Source: UBA4782 sp034429195 (GTDB taxonomy: Bacteria; Chloroflexota; Anaerolineae; Anaerolineales; Anaerolineaceae). From it: a DNA stretch of 64,000 nucleotides. A program made the translations under genes and the position numbers. The notes under the pieces were generated by a model. It had not been told where the DNA came from. It searched no databases and was given only the letters and a program-made list of their open reading frames with translations. The DNA lies in contig DAOUGQ010000022.1 in assembly GCA_034429195.1 (NCBI GenBank), positions 20,230 to 84,229 on the forward strand, read 5' to 3'. This document shows positions 24,444-33,426 of the stretch, piece by piece; the stretch's first letter is position 1, and the number at the start of each line of letters is the position of its first letter.

Positions 24444-25615
24444 TTGTAATATTCAACCCCATACTTTCTGAGATCTTCCCAGTACATTGTCTGGGAGGTG
24501 TTAGCCTGTCGTACTGTAACAAGGCGGTCATTGCAGGAAAAACAGGGATCAATCCCAACAAGTAGCATTGGCATGTCTGCCAGTTTATGCCCTACTGCCA
24601 CTGAACTGATAGTTGACCAGTTGCAAAGGCTGGGTGTGCGAACTTTTACTCGTTCGGGGGTTTCTCCCCCGTTACTCTTGATGAAGTAGAAGAGTTCACC
24701 ACGAGGAGCTTCGACGCGACTAACCACTTCACCTGCGGGGATACGACGTGGAACCTTTACGCTCAATTCACCTTCTGGTAAATTCTTCAAGATCTCCCGG
24801 CAAATGCGGAAGCATTCATAAAGCTCTTTGATGCGTACAATGAATCTGGCAGAAAGATCGCCACCTTCATCAAGTACGATGTTCACGGGATATTCTGGAT
24901 ATCCAGCATAAGGGGATTCAACCCGCACATCCCTCTGTACACCAGAGGCGCGGGCGGTTGGGCCAACTGCGCTTAATACGGTTGCTTGTTCTTTGGTCAT
25001 CGTACCCACATTGCGGGTTCTGCCAAGGAATGTTTCATCTGTCGTGACAACCTTTTCGTAATATTTTGCTCGTTCTTCCAGGAAATCAAGCCCTTTCAAA
25101 GATTTTTTAACCTGTTCGGGAGTGATATCAAATTTCACTCCACCGATCAAGTTGACGGAATGGTGCACACGGTTGCCACTGATGGTTTCATGAATATCCA
25201 TCACTGTTTCACGGTCACGCCAGCTATACATGAAAAGGGTATCAAAACCACCTTCGTGAGCAGCGACACCCAACCAAAGGAGATGGCTCTGAATACGCTC
25301 CAACTCGAGGAAAAGAGTACGGATTGCCTTCACACGTGGAGAGACTGTAACCCCCGCCAGTTTTTCCACGCCGGATGCAAATGCAGTTGCATGGACATGA
25401 GAGCAGATTCCACATATTCTTTCAAACAGATAGAGGTTTTGAATATAAGTGCGGCTCTCCGCCATTTTTTCAATACCCCGGTGAACAAAACCCAGACGAA
25501 TGGTTGCACTGGTGACAGTCTCACCATCTACTGTAAATTCGAAATGTCCGGGCTCTTTCAAAGCCGGGTGTTGAGGACCGATAGGGACAATAAATTTTTC
25601 TTTACTCTCTTGCAT
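24440..25615 (-). CDS. Group 4 [NiFe] hydrogenase large subunit (NuoD-like)
   Basis: The protein has the NuoD/HycE fold (PIGPQHPALKEPGHFEF, then FVHRGIEKMAESRTYIQN). Both nickel-binding pairs are intact: RICGICSHVH (L1) and DPCFSCNDR (L2). Complex I NuoD lacks these cysteines, so this is a true hydrogenase subunit. After the L2 motif about 26 residues remain, ending YGVEYYK, comparable to the tail removed by HycI in HycE. The ATG at 25615 has AGGAGAG upstream and starts one base after the NuoC-like stop. The reading frame runs 11 codons further upstream into the preceding gene. Confidence 0.93.
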   Translation of the reverse strand: MQESKEKFIVPIGPQHPALKEPGHFEFTVDGETVTSATIRLGFVHRGIEKMAESRTYIQNLYLFERICGICSHVHATAFASGVEKLAGVTVSPRVKAIRTLFLELERIQSHLLWLGVAAHEGGFDTLFMYSWRDRETVMDIHETISGNRVHHSVNLIGGVKFDITPEQVKKSLKGLDFLEERAKYYEKVVTTDETFLGRTRNVGTMTKEQATVLSAVGPTARASGVQRDVRVESPYAGYPEYPVNIVLDEGGDLSARFIVRIKELYECFRICREILKNLPEGELSVKVPRRIPAGEVVSRVEAPRGELFYFIKSNGGETPERVKVRTPSLCNWSTISSVAVGHKLADMPMLLVGIDPCFSCNDRLVTVRQANTSQTMYWEDLRKYGVEYYK

Positions 25616-25616
25616 C

Positions 25617-26120
25617 TCAGCTCTCCTGTGCTGCCCTTTCGGGTACATCTAAACCGGTAAATGATTTTCGCAAAGGATAGACACCTTCTGGCCATTCATC
25701 AGCCAGCACAAGACGATCGGGAATAGGGGTGTCATCAACGATGATACCAAATAACTCCATCAATTCTCTTTCATATAATGTTGCAGAGGGGATTACAGAA
25801 CAAATGCTGGGGACATGGGCATCATTGTACGGTACCTTTACACGAAGCGTGGTGACGGCTGCCATTCTGCAGAAGTGATATAAGGCTTCCAGGTGTCCTG
25901 CTTCTACGGGCTGCTGTCCTTCTGCTTTGGGAGCGGGGCAATCGAGTCCTGATAAAGCAGAGAGGTATCCCCATTTTGCGTCGACGATAGCCTGGGCTGC
26001 AGCTAATAGATCTGTTCTGTCGATATATACATCCAGCCGGTTCGGTTCTGGGTGTTGAAAATCTTTCCCCAATTTTTTCAAGATGTCTTCTGCATCTTTG
26101 ATAAAGGTTTCATATTCCAT
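25617..26120 (-). CDS. Hydrogenase subunit, NuoC (30-kDa)-like
   Basis: The C-terminal half carries the 30-kDa signature YERELMELFGIIVDDTPIPDRLVL followed by WPEGVYPLRKSF. The N-terminal half is a mixed alpha/beta domain (NRLDVYIDRTDLLAAAQAIV). In group 4 hydrogenases this subunit joins the large and small subunits. The Cys-containing segment LDCPAPKAEGQQPVEAGH is an insertion I do not recognise. It starts 10 nt after the small-subunit gene. Confidence 0.9.
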   Translation of the reverse strand: MEYETFIKDAEDILKKLGKDFQHPEPNRLDVYIDRTDLLAAAQAIVDAKWGYLSALSGLDCPAPKAEGQQPVEAGHLEALYHFCRMAAVTTLRVKVPYNDAHVPSICSVIPSATLYERELMELFGIIVDDTPIPDRLVLADEWPEGVYPLRKSFTGLDVPERAAQES

Positions 26121-26130
26121 AATCGTCCCT

Positions 26131-26592
26131 TTATTCTTTCTTCAAGCTGTTGAGCAAGGCAACCACACCATGGATGATCGCTTCGGGGCGGGGTGGGCAG
26201 CCAGGAATGAAGGCGCTGACAGGCAAAACTTCATCGATTGAGCCTGCAATATTATATGAACCATGAAAAACGCCACCAGAAAGCCCGCATGAGCCAATCG
26301 CAACGACAAATTTGGGTTCTGGCATTTGTTCATAAACTCGCAGTAAGCGTTCACGAGCCTGACGAGTGACAGGACCAGTGGTCAGCAGAATATCGGCGTG
26401 ACGAGGACTGCCTTGAAGTTTTACACCAAACCGCTCCAGATCGTAGCGTGGTGTAAGAGTTGCAAGGATTTCAATGTCGCAGCCATTGCATGACCCGCTG
26501 TTGAAATGAATTACCCAGGGTGAATTAATGCGTGCCCAGGTTTTCAAACCTTCCATTGTGTTTGCCCAGGCTGATATTTTTTTTGATTCCAT
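26131..26592 (-). CDS. Group 4 [NiFe] hydrogenase small subunit (NuoB-like)
   Basis: This short (153 aa) small subunit has the cysteines expected for the proximal [4Fe-4S] cluster: FNSGSCNGCDIEILA, then AIGSCGLSGGVF and IPGCPPRPEAII. It lacks the N-terminal signal peptide and extra clusters of uptake hydrogenases, as expected for group 4. It relays electrons between the ferredoxin-like subunit and the Ni-Fe site. Confidence 0.93.
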   Translation of the reverse strand: MESKKISAWANTMEGLKTWARINSPWVIHFNSGSCNGCDIEILATLTPRYDLERFGVKLQGSPRHADILLTTGPVTRQARERLLRVYEQMPEPKFVVAIGSCGLSGGVFHGSYNIAGSIDEVLPVSAFIPGCPPRPEAIIHGVVALLNSLKKE

Positions 26593-26651
26593 CTATCCTC
26601 ACATGTCTTGCTTATCGCATAAGCAAATGCAGTTTGAGTGTAGTAAGTTTC

Positions 26652-26963
26652 CTATCCCAACACTAGAGCTACCAGTGCCAGGATCAATCCAACAATATAA
26701 AGGCCAGAAACCATATTGAGTGAACTGGTACCAATCACCAGCATACCCAGGTGCAAAATTGCAAAAAAGAACGCGACCATGAAAAAGGGACGATATCCTG
26801 GCGCTGCAGCATTGGTAGGGGCAGCTTCTCCGCTTCCATAAGGGCTGGTCTTTATTGGGTTAGGTTTTTCAGGACCCGCCAGTTTTTTTCCAAACCAAAA
26901 AATGAGAATCACCAACGGAGCCAGGATAAGTATTGCAAGTGGAGGGGTGAGTAATATTTCCAT
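26652..26963 (-). CDS. NuoA-like membrane subunit
   Basis: Three transmembrane helices (PPLAILILAPLVILIFWF, PFFMVAFFFAILHLGMLVIG, GLYIVGLILALVALVLG) and an intervening YGSGEA segment resemble NuoA, where the loop reads YECGE. The conserved Cys of NuoA is absent. The ATG at 26963 follows the upstream stop by 2 nt and has AAGGTGA before it. A 59-nt gap then separates it from the small-subunit gene. Confidence 0.7.
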   Translation of the reverse strand: MEILLTPPLAILILAPLVILIFWFGKKLAGPEKPNPIKTSPYGSGEAAPTNAAAPGYRPFFMVAFFFAILHLGMLVIGTSSLNMVSGLYIVGLILALVALVLG

Positions 26964-26965
26964 GT

Positions 26966-28495
26966 TCACCTTATTAGAACACTCGTAAATATTGAAAGTA
27001 GTGAATATGCAGCTGGATTGACCATCCATCGAACAAGGGGTGGCCAGAAACCCAAAACAACGATCACGATGATCAGGATAACCAATGGAAGCGCCATCTT
27101 CCAGGAAATGGTTGTTCCAGCCTTTACCTGCTCTGAAGGTTCATGGCGGTACATACGGTTGATCATTGGTGTGTAATAGGCTAATGATAAAACACTGTTT
27201 AAAGCCGCGAAGATGACCATCGCAATCGTCAAGCCAGAGCCAGCTTCAAAGCCCGCAACAAAAATCTGCCATTTTGACATGAAACCAGCCAGCGGAGGAA
27301 GCCCACCCAGGGCTAGCAGAGCCAAGGAAAGCGCAAATGCTGTTAGCGGGTAGCGTTTTGAAGCTCCATCCAGGTCAGAAACCTGCAATGGTTCATGATT
27401 ATGATGTGACAATCGTAGTGCGTAAAGAAGTGCACCGGCAGCAAGAAATGCCAATCCCTTCATCAACGCATGGGTGATGATATGAAAGAAACCACCTGCA
27501 GCACCTGTTGGTTGTAAGGAGTATATCGAAACGCCAATACCTATCAAAATATATCCTACCTGGCTGACACTGGAATAAGCTAGCAGCCTTTTTACCTGCG
27601 TCTGGCGAAGTGCCATCAGGTTTCCAACAAACAGGTTAAGGGCACCAAAGCCCATGATCAGGTATCCCCAGGTAGTGTTGGAATAGATCAAAATACCTGC
27701 AGTACGCAGTAAAGCAACCAGACCCGCTTCTATGACGATGCCTGAAAGCATGGCACTAATGCCACTGGGCGCTTGTGAATGGGCGTCAGGAAGCCAGGTG
27801 TGCAATGGAACCAGCGCAGCTTTTACGCCAAAACCGATCAACATCAATACGCTAGCTGCCAGAAGTAAAGGAGAAGGTTCGGAATTCACAACGCTGATCC
27901 GAAGCTGTTCTAGATTCAAGAGACCAGTTTGGGCGAATACCAAAGCGATACCCAATAGAATTAGTGCTGAACCGGCTGCGCTTTGAACCAGGTATTTGAC
28001 ACCCGCTTCGATAGCATCAGCTTGATCTCGGTAAAATGCCACCAGAATGTATGAGCTGATCGCCATCGCTTCAAACCAGACCCATAAATTGAAAAGATCG
28101 GTTGCGCAAACCAGACCGATGATCGAACCGATCATGATGGGCAGCAAAGCGAAGAATTTTTCTTCGCCATCATCGCCCTGCATGTATTTGGTCGAGAAGA
28201 ATGTCACACATAATCCCAAAACGAGTGCTGTCACAGTGACCAACATGCTGATGCCATCAAATTTCAGGCTGATCATGTTTACATTCAGGTTAATTGCTCC
28301 TTCGCTGGTGAAGTGCATTATGGTGTAGTACAAGGGAACTAAAGTTCCCGCAAGAGCCAGTACTGATAACCAGCGTGAGGGTGCAGAGCCTGTTTTGGGT
28401 GAGAGCTTTTCGGTTATTCGCCCGGCAAGGTAAATGATTGGAGCTGAGCCAAATGGAATTGCCAGTAACCAGATGAGTGCGGTATTTGCTGTCAT
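26966..28495 (-). CDS. Proton-translocating antiporter-like subunit (NuoN/NuoM/MrpD family)
   Basis: A highly hydrophobic 509-residue protein with about 14 helices and the proton-conducting core motifs. These include LFNLWVWFEAMAISSYILVAF (helix 5 Glu) and AALVPLHTWLPDAHSQAPSGISAMLSG (helix 7 Lys region), then KRLLAYSSVSQVGYILIG and GLPPLAGFMSKW. It should move protons or sodium as part of the hydrogenase complex. The ATG at 28495 lies 2 nt after the previous stop with GGGAGG upstream. Confidence 0.92.
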   Translation of the reverse strand: MTANTALIWLLAIPFGSAPIIYLAGRITEKLSPKTGSAPSRWLSVLALAGTLVPLYYTIMHFTSEGAINLNVNMISLKFDGISMLVTVTALVLGLCVTFFSTKYMQGDDGEEKFFALLPIMIGSIIGLVCATDLFNLWVWFEAMAISSYILVAFYRDQADAIEAGVKYLVQSAAGSALILLGIALVFAQTGLLNLEQLRISVVNSEPSPLLLAASVLMLIGFGVKAALVPLHTWLPDAHSQAPSGISAMLSGIVIEAGLVALLRTAGILIYSNTTWGYLIMGFGALNLFVGNLMALRQTQVKRLLAYSSVSQVGYILIGIGVSIYSLQPTGAAGGFFHIITHALMKGLAFLAAGALLYALRLSHHNHEPLQVSDLDGASKRYPLTAFALSLALLALGGLPPLAGFMSKWQIFVAGFEAGSGLTIAMVIFAALNSVLSLAYYTPMINRMYRHEPSEQVKAGTTISWKMALPLVILIIVIVVLGFWPPLVRWMVNPAAYSLLSIFTSVLIR

Positions 28496-28497
28496 AT

Positions 28498-30243
28498 TTA
28501 GCCTCCCATGACCAGGATGATGATTACCGCAATCAGCCCGATTAACAGGCCAGCGATGTTCCAATTCAACAATCCGGTTTGTGTATCACGTAACTCTTCA
28601 GCAGTTGCCTGTGTTTCACGTACGATAAATTTGTTCACTGCTTCAAATCCAAAACTGTTTTCAGCGATTGTCCCAAGCCACTTGAAAGCTTTGCTTACTC
28701 CTGCGAGATTTTCACGCTGCCACCAGGAAACCAGACCGAGTGCAACCACTGCAAGGGCAACGTACGTTGCTGGTGCTTTGATCACCTCTACTATTACTTC
28801 CATAGTACTGGCTGGATGAATATTGTGAGCTGGAAGAGTACTTTGTAGCAAGGATGCAAAAGGACCAGCCAACAGCCAGGCTACAACTGCACCCAAAGCC
28901 AGAGGTGCAAGAGCTACTTTCATGGCGGGTTGGGCGTCATGGATATGTTTTTCAGAGGGTTTTCCATAGAAAACCATCCAGACCATGCGGAAGGTGTAAA
29001 ATGCGGTTAAGCCAGCGGTGATGAGCATGATGGCATAAGCCCAAACAGGTCCACCGGTCAAGCCTGCTTCCAATACCAATTCTTTACTCCAGAAGCCATT
29101 CAGGATTGGAATACCTGCCAATGCCAGCGCACCAATGATAAAGACAAAACGTGTAAATGGCATTTTCTTTCCTAAGCCACCCATTTCACGCATGTCTCGC
29201 GTACCCACTGAATGGATGATCGCACCAGCCCCGAGGAAGAGCAATGCCTTGAATACTGAATGACTTAATAGGTGAAATTGTGACGCATAAATTCCACCGC
29301 AACCAATGGCAAAAACCATATAGCCTAACTGGCTAATGGTCGAATAAGCCAGCACCCGTTTCAGGTCGTTGGCAAATAATGCCATTATGGCGCTGATGAA
29401 AGCAGAGATCATGCCTACCAGAATGACAGAAATTTTCCAACCTGGTACTGCTTCGAAAGCTGGATAGAATCGCGCCAGCAAGTAAACACCAGCGTTCACC
29501 ATGGTCGCAGCATGGATGAGTGCGCTGATAGGGGTGGGAGCTTCCATAGCATCTGGCAGCCAGGTAAAGAAAGGGAACTGGGCGGATTTGGCTGCAGCAG
29601 CGATCAAACATCCAAAAGCCATTCCAGACAGAAGCCGTGGATTGATGATTCCAGGATTGGCAATCATTTGATTGAAGTCATAACTACCAGTCTGGCTGTA
29701 AAGGATCAAAGCGCCTGCCAGTAATCCAATGCCACCCAATTGTGTGATAATAAGGGCTTTGATGCCACCTGCAACCGCTTTCGGGTCATCATTGTGGAAT
29801 GCAATCAATGCATATGAGCATAATGCAGTTATTTCCCAGAAAAGAAACATGAGCAAGAGATTGCTGGTCAGAACTAACCCTGCCATGCCTCCAATGAAAA
29901 AGAGAACCATGGCATAATAGCGTCCTAATCCTTTTTCACCATGCATGTAATTGACTGAGAATATCACTGCAAGGCTTCCAATTACTGTTGCAATTGCAGC
30001 CAGATAAACACCTAAACCATCTGCAACGAAAGTGAACTGACCAAAAACTCCACCAGCATCCAGGTTAATTACAGTAGAACTGCTGGCGTTAAAAATCAGT
30101 GCAATAGATGCTGCCCCAGAGGCAACAGAAAAGAAAATCGCCAGGGCATGCTGCAAAGCTGAACGTTTATCTCCAACCCACCAGACCAGCAATGCACCAA
30201 GCCAGGATAAACCAATGACAAGAAGGATTAATGTAGATGCCAT
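28498..30243 (-). CDS. Proton-translocating antiporter-like subunit (NuoL/MbhH family)
   Basis: The 581-residue membrane protein has the NuoL-type core: MHGEKGLGRYYAMVLFF, LMFLFWEITALCSYALIAFHND (helix 5 Glu), SAQFPFFTWLPDAMEAPTPISALIHAATMVNAGVYLL and KRVLAYSTISQLGYM. About 100 C-terminal residues include further helices (WWQRENLAGVSKAFKWLG, then a last membrane helix), a shortened counterpart of the NuoL lateral helix region. It is the largest ion-pumping subunit of the operon. Confidence 0.93.
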   Translation of the reverse strand: MASTLILLVIGLSWLGALLVWWVGDKRSALQHALAIFFSVASGAASIALIFNASSSTVINLDAGGVFGQFTFVADGLGVYLAAIATVIGSLAVIFSVNYMHGEKGLGRYYAMVLFFIGGMAGLVLTSNLLLMFLFWEITALCSYALIAFHNDDPKAVAGGIKALIITQLGGIGLLAGALILYSQTGSYDFNQMIANPGIINPRLLSGMAFGCLIAAAAKSAQFPFFTWLPDAMEAPTPISALIHAATMVNAGVYLLARFYPAFEAVPGWKISVILVGMISAFISAIMALFANDLKRVLAYSTISQLGYMVFAIGCGGIYASQFHLLSHSVFKALLFLGAGAIIHSVGTRDMREMGGLGKKMPFTRFVFIIGALALAGIPILNGFWSKELVLEAGLTGGPVWAYAIMLITAGLTAFYTFRMVWMVFYGKPSEKHIHDAQPAMKVALAPLALGAVVAWLLAGPFASLLQSTLPAHNIHPASTMEVIVEVIKAPATYVALAVVALGLVSWWQRENLAGVSKAFKWLGTIAENSFGFEAVNKFIVRETQATAEELRDTQTGLLNWNIAGLLIGLIAVIIILVMGG

Positions 30244-30245
30244 GG

Positions 30246-30554
30246 TTACCTCTTTAATTTGGTGAGTTGTTTTAGATCAATGGTTCCATGGTGTTTGCGC
30301 ACCTGAACAGCGAGTGCCAATCCTACCACAGCAACGATCGTATCAGCGACAATGGCGGTAAGTGCCATACTTTGACCAACCATTACCTGTCCCTGAATTC
30401 TGCCGGCAAGTACCATAGCAAGTAATCCACCTTTGACAAGGATCTGTAATGCGATGATTACTTTGATCAAATTGCGGGTAGCCAGTAGTGCATAAAAGCC
30501 TACTCCAACCAAACCAAGAACCGCCAGCATGATGATCATAGGTATGTTTGTCAT
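30246..30554 (-). CDS. NuoK/MrpC-like membrane subunit
   Basis: The 102-residue protein has three membrane helices and the NuoK/MrpC pattern: GFYALLATRNLIKVIIALQILVKG, then QSMALTAIVADTIVAVVGLALAVQ. It starts inside the stop of the preceding gene (ATGA overlap) and ends 2 nt before the NuoL-like start. Confidence 0.9.
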   Translation of the reverse strand: MTNIPMIIMLAVLGLVGVGFYALLATRNLIKVIIALQILVKGGLLAMVLAGRIQGQVMVGQSMALTAIVADTIVAVVGLALAVQVRKHHGTIDLKQLTKLKR

Positions 30555-31033
30555 TGATTTTTCTCCTTGGCTTTGCTGTCTGAGATCAAATTAATCACAC
30601 CCATCACACCTACGAAAATTAGCACGATCTGCAGGATTACATCTAGCATTCGATCAGTCCAAATTGTGGTAGATGCCATTGGAATCTCAGCCAGGTCAGG
30701 AATAACTTCACTTAATAATGGCAAATTCAAATAAGCCAGGATTCCTATTGAGAGAATGACTAGCGCCCAGGCAATCAGCGGGGGAATACCTGGTTCGGTA
30801 ACGGGTTTTTCATCACCAATGATGTTGATGGCAAAAACGAACAGTACGGTAACCAAACCCGCTCCAACGCTCAATTCGATTACTGCGATCTCGGGTGCCC
30901 CCAATAAATATAACATCAATGCCACCATGGCGCTGCAGCCTGCTAACCAGAGGGCTGCAGACAGCAATTTTTTAACCCGAATGGCCTGAATCGCACAGAT
31001 GATCATCGCGACCGCGACCAGAGCATTTATCAT
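30551..31033 (-). CDS. DUF4040/MbhD-MrpB-like membrane subunit, first gene of the hydrogenase operon
   Basis: The first 80 residues match the DUF4040 (MbhD/MrpA C-terminal) pattern, RVKKLLSAALWLAGCSAMVALMLYLLGAPEIAVIELSVGAGL then VTVLFVFAI. The rest has two further helices with a loop, as in MbhE/MrpB-type extensions. This kind of subunit is found in Mbh, Mbx and Mrp complexes and not in complex I. AGGAGG precedes the ATG. No regulator gene accompanies the operon; the divergent neighbour encodes a vWA protein. Confidence 0.82.
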   Translation of the reverse strand: MINALVAVAMIICAIQAIRVKKLLSAALWLAGCSAMVALMLYLLGAPEIAVIELSVGAGLVTVLFVFAINIIGDEKPVTEPGIPPLIAWALVILSIGILAYLNLPLLSEVIPDLAEIPMASTTIWTDRMLDVILQIVLIFVGVMGVINLISDSKAKEKNQ

Positions 31034-31140
31034 AACTTTTCCTCCTGTAAGGGGTGATAGCTGGAGAATTTCACAACTATGTATATACCTTCTGAAGCCA
31101 TATTTGTCATGTGAAAATTATACACAATTAAGAGTATATA

Positions 31141-31168
31141 TTGCATATTTTCAAATTACCGCTACAAT
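31141..31168 (+). promoter_or_regulatory. Candidate promoter for the vWA protein
   Basis: TTGCAT (31141-31146), 16-nt spacer and TACAAT (31163-31168) lie about 40 nt before the start codon in the divergent intergenic region. Confidence 0.5.
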
Positions 31169-31207
31169 AAATTATCCCATTTCATTATTAACAAGGAGAT
31201 TTCAGGT

Positions 31208-32992
31208 ATGAAACGGTTAGCTTTCATTCTTGTAATTTTTTTATTCTATGTCACTCTACTTGTGCCAGATGCAAGTGCTTTTGGCCAATCTCTAGATGCC
31301 CCACAAGTTCAAATAGATGCCCCGGTTTTACGTGTCGCAATTGTACTAGATATATCTGGCAGCATGGAATCTTATTCATTGGGAGGTGCAGACTTACCTG
31401 CAGAAATAGCAGATATTAAAGCACAAATCGATGAGATATTAAATACGCCTGAATATCAGGATCTATCTGAGCAGCAAAAACGATTGACGAATTCAGAAGA
31501 AGTGGTCAATGCAACACGAACTCTTAACCAATCAGAAGATGCGATCAATGATTGGTATAAGAATAATGGTTATGGATCCACGGTTGAAATGGTAGCCAAG
31601 ATCGAAGATATCTTATCCAGCTATGGCTGCAATTGCTGGTCACAATATCTTGAATACTCAAAGGATATCGCAGACCTTGAAACGAAACTCGAAGGTGCCT
31701 GCTGCTATGATACACCACCAATTGGACTTGAAGAGGAATTGCTGACGGTCATCCCGCTGGATAATCCAGAGTTTGTAAATCTCACTGAGGCGTATTCTGT
31801 TGCCGAGGAAGCCTACAACACTGTATATGACAGCTCGGGTTTATCTGATGCAAACAATGCTTTGTACGAATACCGTGAGAACAAGGGATATTATGATCTC
31901 GTCGATAGGGTTAATGAAATAGCTCCTTCATATGGAATACCAACAAAAATTGAACTGGCTCGCCAGGCTGGTCAAATTCTTGTTGAGTTATCACGTCTGG
32001 ATGAACTTTCTGAAGGAACCCCTTCGGAGTTATCTCTAGTCACTTTCAGCAATTATGGCGAGTTGAAGACTTCTTTTACTTCTGATTTCGATCTTGTTGA
32101 ATCCCTTATCAATGGGTTGGAATCTCAGAATATGACCAATATTGGTGATGGTTTAAATATCGCTCTTGATCAGATCGAATTGGTTGATACCTCGGATCAG
32201 CCTTCTTTGATCATTCTGCTTAGTGATGGATATTCCAATATGGGAATGGTTTCGCAGGATATGCTCAGCACCACAACCGAAAGAGCTAAAGAACTGAATG
32301 CTTCCATTTGTGCTTTAGGAATTGGTGAAACGGAATATGATGTTGATACTGACTTGTTAACCGGCCTGGCATCTGCGACCCAAGGAAGCTATCTTTTTGC
32401 AGAAAGTGGAGATGAGATCGTTAACTTCTTTATCTCGTGCCGGCAAACAGCGACAGGAGCACAGGTTACATCATTTACTGGGTCCATACAACAGGGAGAA
32501 AAGAAGGATGTAGGTGTAGTTACTGTTGATGAAGATCTTGAAGAGCTTTCTATGACCTTATCGTTCCTTGAAGGGGATCTCAATATGCAGCTTATCGACC
32601 CGGATGGTGAAGTAGTAACACCCGAATATGGTGGTGCTTCTGATGAAGTGGGTGAAAATGTTCACCTTATCAAAATCCAGGATCCCAAACAGGGAGATTG
32701 GACAGTTCAGGTTGAGGCGATTTCTGTACCATCAGATAGAACGAGTGTCATATATAATGTCGTGGCCAGCAAAACGCAGAGAAAAATTACCCCAACTCCA
32801 AAAGCTTCGCCTACTCCTACTCCTTCACCCAGCTTCTTTGAAAAGAATAAATTGTACATTGCGGGTGGCGGCATTTGCCTGGCGGGGTTATGCCTGGTAG
32901 TCGTGATCATAGTGGTCATTGTTTTATTGGTACGTAATCGGAGAAAAGAAGTTGCACCGCCAAAACAACCAGATTTTACGCAAAAAGTGTAG
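31208..32992 (+). CDS. Membrane-anchored von Willebrand factor A protein with a duplicated helical insertion
   Basis: A signal peptide is followed by the vWA strand LRVAIVLDISGSMES, whose DISGS (residues 48-52) is the MIDAS metal site. About 185 residues of mostly helical, Cys-containing sequence intervene before the domain resumes at KIELARQAGQILVELSRL, SLVTFSNYG, TNIGDGLNIALDQI, LIILLSDGYSNMG and ICALGIGETEYDVDTDLLTGLA. The insertion contains two related segments of about 60 residues. A beta-sandwich (about 415-530), a TPTPKASPTPTPSPS linker, one transmembrane helix and a basic tail follow. The protein should face outward and bind a ligand through the metal site. AAGGAG is 9 nt upstream of the ATG. 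Confidence 0.8.
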   Translation: MKRLAFILVIFLFYVTLLVPDASAFGQSLDAPQVQIDAPVLRVAIVLDISGSMESYSLGGADLPAEIADIKAQIDEILNTPEYQDLSEQQKRLTNSEEVVNATRTLNQSEDAINDWYKNNGYGSTVEMVAKIEDILSSYGCNCWSQYLEYSKDIADLETKLEGACCYDTPPIGLEEELLTVIPLDNPEFVNLTEAYSVAEEAYNTVYDSSGLSDANNALYEYRENKGYYDLVDRVNEIAPSYGIPTKIELARQAGQILVELSRLDELSEGTPSELSLVTFSNYGELKTSFTSDFDLVESLINGLESQNMTNIGDGLNIALDQIELVDTSDQPSLIILLSDGYSNMGMVSQDMLSTTTERAKELNASICALGIGETEYDVDTDLLTGLASATQGSYLFAESGDEIVNFFISCRQTATGAQVTSFTGSIQQGEKKDVGVVTVDEDLEELSMTLSFLEGDLNMQLIDPDGEVVTPEYGGASDEVGENVHLIKIQDPKQGDWTVQVEAISVPSDRTSVIYNVVASKTQRKITPTPKASPTPTPSPSFFEKNKLYIAGGGICLAGLCLVVVIIVVIVLLVRNRRKEVAPPKQPDFTQKV

Positions 32993-33006
32993 AAAAAACA
33001 TGATAC

Positions 33007-33035
33007 TTGAATCCTATGACGCATTGCGTTATAAT
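33007..33035 (+). promoter_or_regulatory. Promoter for the phasin-like gene
   Basis: TTGAAT (33007-33012), an ideal 17-nt spacer and TATAAT (33030-33035) lie 28 nt before the start codon. Confidence 0.75.
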
Positions 33036-33063
33036 TAATTTGTAATGCTAGATAGGAGTTGAA

Positions 33064-33420
33064 ATGACAGAGTCAACTAATAATTCAAGAGAAAATGCAA
33101 AAGTAGAATCAAAAGAGACCTTGTTCCCATTTGCCAGGAAATTCGTCCTTGCAGCAATTGGAGCTGCAGTAATAGCTGAAGACGAATTGGAGCAATGTAT
33201 TGCGCGATTGGCAGAGAAAGGTGAACTTGCCGAAGAAGACGCTCGAAAATTGATCAAAGAAATGATTGAAACGCATGACAAATTGCTTAAAGAGCATCGC
33301 GCTGAGCGCGTAAAAACTCAGCATGCCAATATCTCACAAGAAGAATTGGATAAGTTAAATGCACGACTCGCTGAGTTGACACGACAAGTAGAGGAATTGA
33401 AAAAACAGCTAAAAGGCTAA
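33064..33420 (+). CDS. Phasin-like helical protein
   Basis: The 118-residue protein has a short hydrophobic/amphipathic helix (RKFVLAAIGAAVIAEDELEQ), then CIARLAEKGELAEEDARKLIKEM, then a C-terminal heptad coiled coil (LDKLNARLAELTRQVEELKKQL). This resembles the phasin / polyhydroxyalkanoate granule-associated family, and the next gene encodes a PhaR-type regulator, which supports the call. No polyhydroxyalkanoate synthase is in the window. Clear AGGAG before the ATG. Confidence 0.6.
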   Translation: MTESTNNSRENAKVESKETLFPFARKFVLAAIGAAVIAEDELEQCIARLAEKGELAEEDARKLIKEMIETHDKLLKEHRAERVKTQHANISQEELDKLNARLAELTRQVEELKKQLKG

Positions 33421-33426
33421 AAAATT

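Noticed and set aside
24986..25660. A 224-codon plus-strand frame opposite the hydrogenase genes
   Set aside because: It lies antisense to the conserved large-subunit and NuoC-like genes and has no recognisable protein pattern.
22621..31033. Annotation of the operon as respiratory complex I (nuo)
   Set aside because: The large subunit keeps both nickel-binding CxxC pairs, a maturation protease is present, NuoE/F/G are absent and DUF4040/MrpC-like subunits replace NuoJ.
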